From assembly GCA_950295325.1 (NCBI GenBank), contig OX485804.1, forward strand, positions 67,680,033 to 67,744,032: DNA of 64,000 nt, read 5' to 3'. The notes under the pieces are model-generated. The model saw only the letters and a list, made by a program, of their open reading frames with translations, searched no databases and had not been told where the DNA came from. Shown here one piece after another: positions 22,523-34,209 of the stretch. This stretch comes from Polytrichum commune (taxonomy: Eukaryota > Streptophyta > Polytrichopsida > Polytrichales > Polytrichaceae). Both the position numbers and the translations under genes were made by a program. Within the stretch, counting starts at the first letter, position 1. The number at the start of each line of letters is the position of its first letter.

Positions 22523-25500
22523 CTATTTCATCAGATCCGAATCACTGTGATCACCTGATGATGAAGACATTCTAGAATCACTAATATCTGCATCAGAGGA
22601 GGCCTGACCATCAGACTCAAAAGCTTCTATATCCAAAAACTCTAAAACTCTTCCCGGATGATATTTAGATCTAAATGTCTGATAAGAACCTCCAGCTAGT
22701 TGATTAGCAATATCATTTGCGTATGTAGGAAGTTGCCAAGACTTTGGAGGGCTGGGATAGAATTCAGGGTCACAGAAAAAAGGCCGGTGAATAGGATAGC
22801 CCAATTTATCGCATTTGCAAATGCCAATGGTACCATGTTCATAACTCAACTTTAGATGAAATGACACAAAAAACATGACACTGGTAAGAGAATTTGTGGA
22901 CCATACTCACTTAGTAAACCGAGATCTCTTCACAATCCTCTCAACGGGGATATCTTCACCCTCAGGATCCTCTACACTGGTGACACGGTCTTCAAGAGTG
23001 ACTTCAGAGGCTGCTCTAGAGATAACCAATGGAGCAAGTAAGGCCTCAAATATATCTACATCAGCCTCTAATGCCGCAATGTGACGGTGCACATTGCGGC
23101 AGGCATGAATGGAAGATCCTGCAAATAAAGAAGTTGGAAAAACTTAGTACAAAAACCACTATGAATTTTGTAGAACAAAACAATATTAACGATTAACCAA
23201 CTGAAATGGAAGATTACAAAGACATATTACCGGTCGCTGCCGTGCAGTCTAGAATAATATCCCCTGGGGAGCTACATGCTTCAATTAGCATTTGCATTAG
23301 AAGCACGGACTTTTCACGAGGCCCTCGCCATGGTGTGGATCCATTAGTTAGTTGGTCCTCACGAGAGACCAAGTTCTGGAGAATATCATCCCGTGCAACA
23401 TCCACCCCATAAGGATCCAATTCAGGGACATGGCGAAATGAAAACTTCGATGCAGGTGACCCCGGCACGCTCCTGACCGCCAATGAAATACCGAACCTCA
23501 TGGTCTACAATGTACAAGACATAAAGATCAATATTACTTCACAAAGTAAACAACAGAACTGTGTGAGTATAATAGTTTGGTGGGTCTACACTCAGAACTA
23601 CCTCAAGGATGAAATTGAAACTGAATGTACTAAGCAGCGGTGATCAGAAAGAAGACTTAAGCATTATCTTACAGTTGATGCTGGATTTATTGGGGATGTA
23701 AGATGAAGGCGGTTCATTCGCCACCACTCTTTCCGAATTGCAAGGCCATACGATTTGCAATATCCAAGAATATTGGACTTCGTACTCATACGAAAAGGGT
23801 GAAACAAAATAATTGCCCCGTCGTCGTGCAGATGTTGGTCGGCAAAGTCAAATAGTGGTTGTAACCACTCTTTCGATTCTTGATTCCAAGCGGGAATGGA
23901 CGATGGTGGGTTTGATATGCCAGGAACAGGAAGACCTTCCGGTATATATGCAAGAATCAAGTCCAAACAGGGATGGTCTTCCGGAGAACCTTTGTAGTGC
24001 CGAGTTTTGTCTTTTGAGTGCTGCACAATCAAAGAAGATTGTCACAATTTGTACATGACAAATGACTTCAATAAAACAAGGTTTAGGGCGAATAGAACAA
24101 GCATTCAACTAGTTCCATTAAACGAGGAGTTTAAATCATTTTGAAGATTACCTACCTCTACAACAAACACAAGACATAAATCTCCCTGATAATGTGTGAC
24201 TTGATCAAAAAGTTGTAAGCAGTGACTGTCGGACAATAACAAATTTGAGGACCCTTAGCAACAGGATTAAAAGAATCCTCCTTGCTTTGTACATTGCCTA
24301 GTACTGGAATGCAAAACAAATTCTTTATACATTCTTGTACCCTCCTAAAGTGGTGCCACTCTAGATATCAATCACAGTTACTACAAATATTGTAAGCTAC
24401 TGTTGAGTTGCAACAAGAGGGGCTTGCAAAACTAAGTTGGATCATAATACACATTATAATGCGATGAAGTCCTTTAAAGAAATGGTATAACAAAACAAAT
24501 GGCCGATTGCAAGCACAAAACAAATTGCCGAGTCCATTGAGGGCTCAGCTCGCACTCCATATGATTTTTCGGTCCCGAAACAAAGCATTAACTATTCCCT
24601 TTCGAGCCCTTAGTTGTCAGAATCCATGTTTCGGTCCCGAAAGAAAACCCGATTGCTGAAATATGAAAAGCAATACCTACTGAATGAAAAATTTGGACCA
24701 GATTGAAATGCAAAAATTTGAAGGCAAACATGTTATGAGAAAATTATGGAAGAGCAGTACCTTAAGCATGAATCTTTTCAACTCGTTGTAGGAAGGGGTG
24801 AATTCCTCCGTGTCACCGCCAAGAACGTCCTCCATTGAGGCGTTGAGAATGAGCTCTTGAAGGTGCATATCGAGCTCATCCCCCGATGTCAAAATAGGAA
24901 TTTGACTCAACTGCTCGTAGGAGGAATCGCATTTTGTTCCTCTAGAAAATGTTGGAGCATGAGAACCAGATTCATATGTGGGACTTGGAGCAACGGGACT
25001 CTTACCTTCCAGCTCTGGGGGGGGTTCATCTTCTTTTTGCCCTTCTTGGTGGACTTCTCCAGTGACTTCTGTAGCTTCTCCCGCTCTTTTTGATCAGCTT
25101 TCTCCTCAGCCTCCTTGACCCTCAGCGCTTTCTTTCGGTCCTCTTCGATGAGTCGTTTCATTGCCTTTGCCTTCTCATTGTCATCTTCAATGCCCTGTAA
25201 GTCCACCATTTCAATTCCAGACTCACCTACAACCTCCCTTGACTTCCTGAGCTCATTCTCAAACGAAGGAGTAAAACTTGGAGCGCAATCAAGATACCAG
25301 GCACCGCCGGTAAGGTGAGAAGTTGTCCACGTGCGTTGTTGAAGAACTGAGAACATGCAAGTTGAGTTTGATCTATCAAGCCATGTGGTCAAGAATACAG
25401 GAAGGTCTTCTTTGGAAATAGCTCCTTTGGCCAGAAGCTCGTACTTAAAGTACATGTGTTACAAAATAGCACATAACATTACATTCTAGAACTTTCGAAC

Positions 25501-28500
25501 TAGCAAATCACATAATATGAACTGAAACAATTACTGAAATTAATGAAAAGTACTTCAAGATTTGAGACGTACCTAAAAAGAACTCTGCGGACAACAAGGT
25601 CAGATCCATTAAATCCAACAAAGTCGTCAATTTTTTTGAAGGAATCGGGTCCTCTGAAATAGGTGCTGAACGCATGGTCCCATAACTTCATGCGACAGTC
25701 TTCGATATACGCGGGCAACAACATCGGCTCACTGGCAACACTCATGTTGATAGGAAGTTGGTCTTGACGCATTGTCTCGTCAAAAATAATACTAGCCTGC
25801 TCAGAAATCTGGCAAGCAAGACAATAAGCATTAGCTGGATCAATGCCATAAGCAAGACAACAAATGCATGATTGCGTCAATGAAATTAAGAATGTGAGGC
25901 AGGTAAAATACATGCCAACGAGGAACTCAATTAACTGAAAATTCATAAAATCAGTGGACTTACTCCTGCCCAGAAACTTGCTTTAGCCAGGAAATTTGCC
26001 AATATCTCTTCGTTGATGGGTTTGGGAGGTAGCCTGCGGGCCTCGCGAGTGGAAGCAGATGAATTAAAGTATTCTAGCCATTTTATTTTGAATGCCGGAG
26101 ACGCCCTAGAAGTTGCAATGAGCTGCAGCTTCTCTAAGTTGAGTTCCGATGAGAGTGAATTTAGGGTGTAATGTCGCTCAATTTGTGTGACAAAGAGCTT
26201 GTGAGTTCCTAAGTCCTCTTCTCAAGGATAAGCTGAAAAGATTGATATGAACAAAGGTTTAGTGTATGTACCTCACGAAGCCAACCGTTGGTAAGCTCCG
26301 GGTTCGACACAACAACTAGTTTTCCCATCTTTATGCGAAGTGCCACAGCTTTCTTTTCAACTGCGGCTTTCATCGCAGCCGCCTTGTCAGCAGGGGAGAC
26401 TTCTCCTTCTGATTGCTCCACAAGCTGACGCACACCATCGTCCGCAGCGAGACCCAGTTCGTGCTGCACAAAGAAAGAAAAAGAATGCGGAAACCAAAAG
26501 GTGAGAAGAAAATGAAATAGAGTTTGACATGATGTTTCGGACCCAAAACAAGAGTTGAAGATTCACGAAATCACCCGGTTGCGATTCACAAAAGAAAGAT
26601 TATTCCATGACTTAAAAAAATGAAGAAATCAAACGAGTAAATCACCTGAAATGTGAACTTTGTAAACAAATTTAATGGTAACGAATACCAAGTCTTTTTT
26701 TGTGATTTCTTGCATCTTTTGAGGTCAGCCGGACTCAAAATGTCTCTGAACTGGTCAATTGACATTAGACCATACTTCTGAACCCTGAACAAGATATGGA
26801 CAGTGTTGGTCTTCACGTGAGAGTCCTCAGTATGTCTAAATTCAAAAATCATATCAAAGATATTAGATTATTGCAATGAAAAGAATTTGAAACCATGTCG
26901 AAATTAATATGAAAGATTGTATATCAAAAGAAAATAAACTTACTTGTTAATGTTGTGCATGACTTGCATAACAAGTCCAATTTTGCCATTTGTGTCAAGG
27001 AGAATTGAGTCCACCAAATAATGCCAAGAATCCTCAGTTCGGTGAAATCTGTCAATGTGATTTAACCAAGCTTGACGCCTATGGTTTCCGTCACACACAA
27101 AAAACATCAAATTTGTGAAGCGGACCAAATGTGGATCTGAAAGGAGAAACGTGTTGAAAACGTCGTTTTTGGCGTTCCAAATAGGACCCCAAGAAGCTTT
27201 ATCAGCTTCTAGCACCACCTGTGTTTTACCGTCTTCGTTGGTGGTTGTAACATAAAAGACTGAAGCGCCCTCCCTGTATCCGTGAACAAATTCTTGTTCG
27301 AGCTTAGCAAGATCGGATGCCAGAGTTGGCCTTACCATTGGCATTGCCAGCATTCTGCACAAGGGAATACTAAATCGCGAGAAACTGATGGATTGGAATC
27401 TCAAGCTTATGATCGTGGCCACCGAATTAAGTTTCTGCCGAGTCCGAATTTCATCCTCATCATCCAGAAAGTGAGCATCATCCCCAAGTGACTCTTCTTC
27501 TCCCTCAGGCCCGTCCTCTAGGATTTCCAAATCTGGCAGCATTCCTTCTAATACTTGTGTCGTAGGTGGCGAAGATGCAGCGTGTACCTACCATACAGAC
27601 AATACATTTTCAACAAAGTAAGAATCACTAGCTCGGCAGTGCACATAAACGCTATTAGCTGAACAACATATTGACCATGTTCATTTGAAAATCAACACAA
27701 ACATTTGCAGAACAAGATGAAGTTTCTTATCATTCGGTCCCGAATATTAGTTCCTAAGGTTGCAGGATTGCAGGAACAAAAAATTATTAAGAAGTCAGCT
27801 CTGAACAATTACATTCCAAGTATGTGAACATATCATTTCGGCACCGAAACAACAGAATTCCACTTCTCTGAAACCTAAACAATCAGACCGAAACAATTAG
27901 TTTCGGTGCCGAATCCCTCTCACTCAGACTCTAGTATACATAACATTTTTATATTTCTAGCACTAACATACCTACGAATGAGAGGCCTCGGATCCGAGGC
28001 CTCTTCCCATAACTCCTCCTTATGCACTACCCAATACAAGAGGGCCGAGAGAAATCTTACATGCACATAACAATTGAACTTTTGAAGCACATACTTTGAC
28101 TAAAAAATGAGGCCTCGGATCCGAGGCCTCTTCCCAATGCTCCAACTCGTGCACTACCCAAAACAAGAAAGCCGAGAGCATTGAACTATGCACATAAGAT
28201 TTTGAGTTTTCAAGCACATACCTTGACTAAAAAATGAGGCCTCTGATCCGAGGCCTCTTCCGAATGCCCTTCCTTATGCAATACATAATACAAGAAATGG
28301 CCAAAAGCATTCAAATATGCACATATCATTTTGATTTTTCAAGCACATACCTTGATACACAAAAGATGCCTCTTCCGAATGCTTCGAATGTGTCCGAATG
28401 CTTCGAATGTGTCCGAATGCTTCGAACCGGAAGAAAAATCTCCCACGCTCAAAAACAGTTTCTGGGCCGAAACCTCTCACAGAGACTCTACACACAAAAA

Positions 28501-30560
28501 CAGTTTCTGGGCCGAAACCCTCTCACAGAGACTCTACACACAAAAACAGTTTCGGGGCCGAAACCCTCTCACAGAGACTCTACACCTAAAAACAGTTTCT
28601 GGGCCGAAACCCTCTCACAGAGACTCTACACCCAAAAACAGTTTCGGGGCCGAAACCCTCTCACACAGACTCTACACCCAAAAAACAGTTTCGGACCCTA
28701 AACCCTCTCACAAAGACTCTACACACAAAAACAGTTTCGGGGCCGAAACCCTCTCACACAGACTCTACACCCAAAAACAGTTTCGGGGCCGAAACCCTCT
28801 CACATAAACTCTACACCCAGAAAATAGTTTCGGGGCCGAAACCCTCTCACAGAGACTCTACACACAAAAACAGTTTCGGGGCCGAAAGCCTCTCACACAG
28901 ACTTTACACACAAACACAGTTTCGGGGCCGAAACCCTCTCACACAGACTCTACACCCAAAAAACAGTTTCGGACCCTAAACCCTCTCACAGAGACTCTAC
29001 ACACAAAAACAGTTTCAGGGCCGAAACCCTCTCACACAGACTATACACCCAAAAACAGTTTCGGGGCCGAAACCCTCTCACATAGACTCTACACCCAAAA
29101 AACAGTTTCGGGGCCGAAAGCCTCTTACACAGACTCTATACACAAAAACAGTTTCGGGGCCGAAACCCTCTCACAGAGACTCTACACCTAAAAACAGTTT
29201 CGAGGCCGAAACTCTCTCACAGAGACTCTACACCCAAAAACAATTTCGGGGCCGAAACCCTCTCACAAAAACTCTACACACAAAAACAGTTTCTGGGCCG
29301 AAACACTCTCACAGAGACTCTACACACAAAAACAGTTTCGGGGCTGAAACCCTCTCACAGAGACTCTACACACAAAAACAGTTTCTGGGCCGAAACCCTC
29401 TCACAGAGACTCTACACCCAAAAACAGTTTCGGGGCCGAAACCCTTTCACTCAGACTTTACACTCAAAATCAGTTTCGGGGCTGAAACCATCACACTCAG
29501 ACTCTACCCTCAAAATCAGTTTCGGGGCCGAAACCCTCACACTCAGACTCTACTCCGAAAATCAGTTTCGGGACCGAATCCTCTCACTCAGATTCTACCC
29601 TCACCCCATTCGACTCCCTCTGCATTCCGTGTGCCTCTTGCGCACAACCCTTACGAAATGGTATTATTTCCTCCTGGCCGTTCCAAAACGTTCATTTCCC
29701 TTAAAGATTCTGGCCAAAACGATGTTTATTTTTAGAAGAAAAAAATTCGCCCCTAATTCCCCCCGGGGAGTGGTTCGAAACGGAAGAAAAATCTCTCACG
29801 CTCAAAATCGGTTTTGGGGCCGAAACCTCTCACTCAGACTCTACCCTCAAAATCAATTTCGGGGCCGAAACTGATCCCTCTGACTCTAAGACTGAAACCT
29901 AACAACCAGTTTCGGTGTAACTATTTACCTCTTCGGTGGAGTACTCGCCATCCGTCTCCATGCTGGCTTCTCCTCGACCCAAGCTATCCTCGTCGCAATG
30001 AACGCCCTCCCTGCTGCGTTGAGTCTGCCTAATGACCTTCTGCCTAGTGTGCTCTGAAGTAGATGCACTAGAGGTTGCGTTTCGTCATTGCTGCTGCCTC
30101 TGCCCGGGACCAGGTTTAGGTACCAAACTTGCAATGATGCGACAAAGCATCGAAGATATCATTATTCGAATGCATAGGATAGTTGCCTCTCATGCCATAA
30201 TGATTCCTTTCAAGCCAACTATACAGGGGACTCATAAAATTTGAATAAATTCAAACTGAATGTAATGTAACCAGAGCATACCTGAATTTCTTCATTTTCC
30301 ATAGAGGTGTCTTCCTCTCCTAATGAGAATAACCTAATGGGAGCAACCTCCGCCTTTTCAAATGTCTCAACATTTTGCTTTGAACGACTGTGAGTAGCCT
30401 TAGTTGAATTACCCCCTTTTCTTCCCATGGTTGACCTCAAGTTGTACGAGGTCACTACGTTATCTCTAGTAGCAAACCTCTTCTTTCTCTCAATGCGCCT
30501 CTGTTTCTCAATAGTCCAACTATTTTCTCTCTCTGCTCTCGCACGCGACCGAGTGATCAT
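22523..30560 (-). CDS. ParB/Srx-like domain-DNA N4/N6-methyltransferase-like fusion gene, copy 2
   Basis: Proposed exons: 30282-30560 (ATG at 30560, Arg/Lys-rich then acidic), 29929-~30055 (uncertain), 26944-27587, 26646-26835, 26272-26463, 25964-~26190, 25573-25808, 25006-25443, 24761-24910, 23673-24020, 23231-23504, 22911-23118 and 22523-~22851. The ParB-type signature is FFVCDGNHRRQAW. Next come helical exons, a Lys/Glu-rich coiled linker (25050-25200) and a methyltransferase-like module in beta order (motif IV, X, I). I see no stop inside these exons, unlike copy 1. Introns are 60-130 bp except a ~2.3-kb one holding palindromic repeats. A chromovirus inserted 0-5 bp upstream of the first ATG moves the promoter 7.5 kb away. 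Expression is doubtful. The enzymatic assignment is by motifs only. Confidence 0.62.
22911..23504 (-). CDS. Two exons with methyltransferase motifs X and I (copy 2)
   Basis: Exon 23231-23504 ends PWRGPREKSVLLMQMLIEA, then GDIILDCTAATG. After a phase-1 intron, exon 22911-23118 opens with G-SSIHACR and HIAALEADVDIFEALLAPL. This matches the D-x-F-x-G-x-G...A...(G/A)xExDxxxF layout of motif I/II in N4/N6 MTases. Copy 1 has the same intron at the same phase inside the glycine codon, which supports both gene models. Confidence 0.68.
23673..24020 (-). CDS. Exon with methyltransferase motif IV-like region (copy 2)
   Basis: LDLILAYIPEGLP sits where amino-methyltransferases have (D/N/S)PP(Y/W/F), followed by HDDGAIILFHPF and a WxRMNRLHL strand. 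Copy 1 has LDLLFADVPENLRV. Neither copy has a canonical PP-aromatic tetrapeptide, so catalysis is uncertain. The exon joins 23231-23504 through a GTAAGA donor. Confidence 0.6.
26944..27587 (-). CDS. Exon with ParB/sulfiredoxin-like domain (copy 2)
   Basis: An acidic N-terminus is followed by PMVRPTLASDLAKLEQEF (the beta-strand/helix entry of ParB-like folds), then FFVCDGNHRRQAWLNHI. The DGNHRxxA motif corresponds to the nucleotide-binding (G)(E/D)xxRxxA signature shared by ParB CTPases and sulfiredoxin. Copy 1 has EGNHRLSAWWRHI at the same place. The donor is AA|GTAAGT. Confidence 0.68.
27982..28257. repeat. Three 22-bp GGATCC palindromes in ~127-bp units within an intron of copy 2
   Basis: GAGGCCTCGGATCCGAGGCCTC-type palindromes occur at 27982-28003, 28109-28130 and 28236-28257 (the third with one mismatch). 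Each is followed by a related flank (TTCCCAAT..., CAAGCACATACCTTGACTAAAAAATG). The core CGGATCCG is shared with the unrelated 139-bp satellite. Confidence 0.85.
28440..29880. repeat. 46-bp minisatellite with GTTTCGG-GG-CCGAAAC palindrome
   Basis: More than twenty direct 46-bp units (CTCTCACAGAGACTCTACAC, a CAAAAACA run, then the palindrome) with little spacer variation. It fills most of the large intron of copy 2 and ends about 50 bp before a proposed donor at 29928. Because 46 is not a multiple of three, open frames (e.g. 28331-28807) cycle through all frames and are not genes. Not a CRISPR: there are no unique spacers. Confidence 0.92.
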
Positions 30561-30567
30561 CTCTAAC

Positions 30568-31536
30568 TGTCGCAACCCTTGCTAGCCCCCCTTGACCATC
30601 TTGCCAATTTTCAATTCTAGCAAAGGTTACGAGTGCCTAACCCTTCGCATACCGCCATGCTAATGGTTAGCTCCTCTAACCCCGGACCAATAGTTCATAG
30701 GAGGGAACCAACCCTCCTACTTTGCTTTCGGGACTCACCCCTTAATCGGTAACCCATTTCCCCAATGTGGACTTCCATCCATGGAAGTCCAATCCTATGT
30801 TGATCATCGCGTTGCCGGAGCAACACTACAACAACCCGAACCATACTAGGCAACTATGGCCTCACAATGGGCCAATGCCCATGGAGGCCTTGCCGTTCGG
30901 CCTCGGGTGGGTGAGGCCACACCACCTCACCCATATAAGCCTCTAGGACTCTACGCGGGGCCCCTACCCCACCGTCAACCAACCTCTTGTCTCTCTACCA
31001 AGAGTTGGGGCCAAGTGGACATTTTCCCTTAGCCGTTGGGCCTAGAAGCCCCCACAGCTTCAGACCATCATAACTTCCTTGTATGATGTCTGATTCCAGC
31101 AACCAACCACTCCATCTTCATCTACGCTTCACGTAGATGCTGATGAACTCCTCACTTGCTCCATTTGAGCAAGTCTTGAGGAAGTTATGCCTGTTTGAAC
31201 CCTGGCAGTCCCGGGAATCACTCCCAGGCACTGCTGCACCAGGGCGCTGTCCCGGGACAGCGCCCCACTCAAATGGCCATAACTCCTAGCTCACACCTCC
31301 GATTGAGGTGTTCTTGAGCATTCTAGAATCACCACGCCATGAGCTACGCATAATGGCCTTACCCTTGTGCCTCCTAGTCTTCGTGGATGGGAGGCGTTCC
31401 CAACGCCCGGGGCCCTCACCCACACTAGGATCACTTGGGCCCTCTCACCAACGGCGCCACAAGTCCCGGGTGTCACTCCGGGGTCCCCCTTGTGCCCATG
31501 GTGTTTCGGGCACTCCTCATGGAGAGGTGCGCGACA
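30568..31536 (-). repeat. 3' LTR of the chromovirus (969 bp)
   Basis: TGTCGC start and GCGACA end. It is the exact counterpart of 37107-38075 as far as read. Frames inside (31291-31569, 31308-31820) are not genes. The left edge lies just upstream of the first ATG of gene copy 2. Confidence 0.93.
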
Positions 31537-31548
31537 CTCACCCCCACC
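31537..31548 (-). other. Polypurine tract
   Basis: On minus it reads GGTGGGGGTGAG immediately before the 3' LTR, the standard position for plus-strand DNA priming. Confidence 0.75.
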
Positions 31549-32392
31549 AAACGGAGTCGATGCCCTCATCGACTATACTCGTAGTCGGCACACCAATTCT
31601 CAAGTTGCCATCCTCTATGGTGCGGCATTGTGTTTACCTTAGGGCGCGACCCCCACAATGCATCTTCAAATTTGGCATAGTCCCAAAGGTGTCGTTCCTA
31701 GGTGGTCCGTTAGCGACGTTGGATCTCTCATCCAAGGACCTAACCTATACTAGACCCACCTACTTTGGGACTCACTTGGGTTGCCCCTCCTTTGGGGCCT
31801 CCCCCGTTAGGCTCCACTAGCCTAACGTGACACATCTAGGCGAGACCTCAACGCTTCCACTAAGTTGTCTCGGTTGCAACTCCGAGATGGCTTTCCATTG
31901 TTAAGCCACGCCTCGATCGCACGGGGGTGATGCCAAGTCCCGCCCGACTCGGTTCCCACTTTGCTCTTTCGAGACATGGGTTCATGACTCCCATGCGCCA
32001 ACTTTCGTTAGCTCGCGGGTAGCACTTTTATGAGCACGCGCCATCACCTTGTCCCCGCCCGGACAAGCCCACGGCTAAGAAGTTTTTTTGGTTTTATCCA
32101 AGGCCCCTCCCAGCCATGGCCCCAATTACTCGGCTTACCCAACCTAGTTTGGCATATCTATTCCCCCTCTTCCACTAACCAAGCACAAGTACAAGACTAG
32201 GACCTCATCTCGTACTTTTCTCTTTGCACCACTAAAGTTTGGACTTTATTCCCTCAAGCCAAAGAACAAGTTCATGTTGTGGAGCAATTAGCCTCGAAGC
32301 TAAGTGTGCTACTAGCGTCTCTCCCCCACTAAAGGAGATTGATGTCCTCATCAATGCCTACGCTTCATTTTATTGGAATGTCTAGCCTTAGT

Positions 32393-32520
32393 TTCTTCAA
32401 AGTGCTTTACCAATTCCTTGGCGTTCATCATGTCTCTTGCCGCTACCCAAACGGCTTCTTTCTCATGGTATCCTCACCATTTCACCAAGTACTCCTTTGT
32501 ACATTTTCTTTCATTTTCAC
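32393..32520 (-). pseudogene. Chromodomain remnant
   Basis: The minus-strand reading gives EYLVKW-stop-GYHEKEAVW, then AKELVKHFE, the chromodomain pattern EYLVKWKGY...W...L...F. A TGA replaces the residue after KW. Chromodomains at the pol C-terminus define chromoviruses and can steer integration to heterochromatin; that is known of the family, not shown here. Confidence 0.7.
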
Positions 32521-32812
32521 TTGGGCTTCCTAAACTTGAGGATGCCCTCTTACCTCATGTTCCAAATGACCTCCACAAGGTCGGGACGTGGCCTAATCAC
32601 TTGCTTGTGATCGGGCCACAAGGTGTCGTCCTAAAATGACTTTCGTAATGAGACATGAAATGTCGGATGCACTTTGATCTCCGGCGGTAATTCCAACTTA
32701 TACATGTCCTTGAACACTTGTTCCACAATGGAAAACGAAGCTCCAATTTTGGACATAAACTTTTGGAGTAAGGCCTTTGGGCAAGGTGAAGTTGTCCACA
32801 TTCAACAACACC

Positions 32813-33610
32813 TTATTGGCCCACCTCATACTCCACTTCGCGTCTTCCGGCATTGATTTGCACTCCGTAGCACCTTCGGGCTTTCTCCACCAACAACTTG
32901 GTCATGTCCAAGACTTGTTTTTGCTCCTTGGCCAAGTCCTTACCATCTTGGTTGAACTCTAGTGTTGAATGTGCCCCCTCGAGAGCTAGGTTAATAGGTT
33001 GGAGCGCATCCACTCCATAAGCCACCACCAAAGACCACCCCTTGGTAGCCAAGTGCGTGGCTACATTGCAATTACACTCCGCTCGACCCACATAGTCCGC
33101 CCAATCTCCTTGGTCCGCCCCCACTAAGTTCCTCAAGTATTGCTTCAAGACTCCATTCACACGCTCCGCTTTCCCATCCATTTGGGAATGCAAGGTCGTG
33201 CTAAACCTTAGTTTCATTCCGACTTCCTTAGAGAAATGCATTGAAAATGCACTTGTGAACTTTGGATCTTGATCCCACACAATCACTCTTGGCAACCCGT
33301 GGTGCCTCAACCATCCTTTGAGAAAAGGCTATGCGGTCTCCAACGCGGTGGCGGTTCCCACAATCGGCACCATGTGTGCCAACTTGGCAAACCGCTCAAC
33401 CATCAACAAGATGGCATCATATCCATGTGACTCCGGCAAACTTGTGATCAAGTCCATGCACATACTATGCCATGGCGCCGACGGGATAGGCAACGGTTGC
33501 AAGAAGTCGCCTTGCTTTTGGTAAGAGGTTCGGTTCACTTGGCACTTCATCCAAGCCTTCACAAAGTGGGCTATATCCTCATTTTTGCACCGCCAATTGT
33601 ACATGTCCAT
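32813..33610 (-). pseudogene. Integrase of the chromovirus (decayed)
   Basis: Two adjoining frames. The first has CKNEDIAHFVKAWMKCQVNR (zinc-binding HHCC remnant) and WHSMCMDLITSLPESHGYDAI (catalytic D region). The second has VIVWDQDPKFTSAF (second D) and HSQMDGKAERVN (catalytic E; usually QTDGQTERVN). A frame change separates them near 33310. Downstream residues lead to the chromodomain. Confidence 0.78.
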
Positions 33611-34209
33611 GACACCATTCTATGGCGGTTTTTTCTTCCTCCTCTATGGCCGGCAATAGGACTATCATATTCCTCCAAATCCGATAGCCTCAACTTGCCT
33701 TGAGGCACATACACCCGACTTTGCTTACACTTGAACAATCCGTCCACCAACTAAACCTCTTTGAGCACCTTGCTCTTGCGAAGCTCACCTAAAGGTTTTT
33801 GTGCCTCGGGGTAGTTAATTTACCCCTCCCGTATCTTGCATCACAAGTTTCCTTCGCCGGCACACATTAGCCACAAGGTTTGGATGGTTCTCATTGCTTG
33901 GAACTCTTCCCGTCTACTTAGCGCATCCGGCACCACATTTCCATGGTCCGGTTTGTGGACCAAATCCACCTTCATAATCGCCAAACTATCATGCCACCGC
34001 AATGACTTGGCGCTCACTTGCGCTTGTATATGTTAACATACTTTTAGGACACATTGTCCATGTAGACCTTTGCTTTGTGCGACCCCAAATAATGTCGCCA
34101 CATCTTCAAGCAATGCACTACGGCAAAGAAGTTCTTTGTCATGAGTTGGTTGTCTTCTTTGATAACCATCGAGCCTCAAGCCCCCATATGCAAAGGCCAT
34201 CCATCTTAC

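Noticed and set aside
28440-29880. CRISPR-like array of short palindromic repeats
   Set aside because: Units are contiguous 46-bp tandem repeats with no unique spacers and no cas genes, in eukaryotic intron-bearing DNA.
31308-31820. 170-codon ORF on plus in the chromovirus LTR
   Set aside because: It spans the LTR and PPT antisense to the element, and the second LTR gives a different C-terminus; a chance frame.
33318-33703. Plus-strand ORFs over the integrase
   Set aside because: Antisense shadows of the integrase reading on minus.
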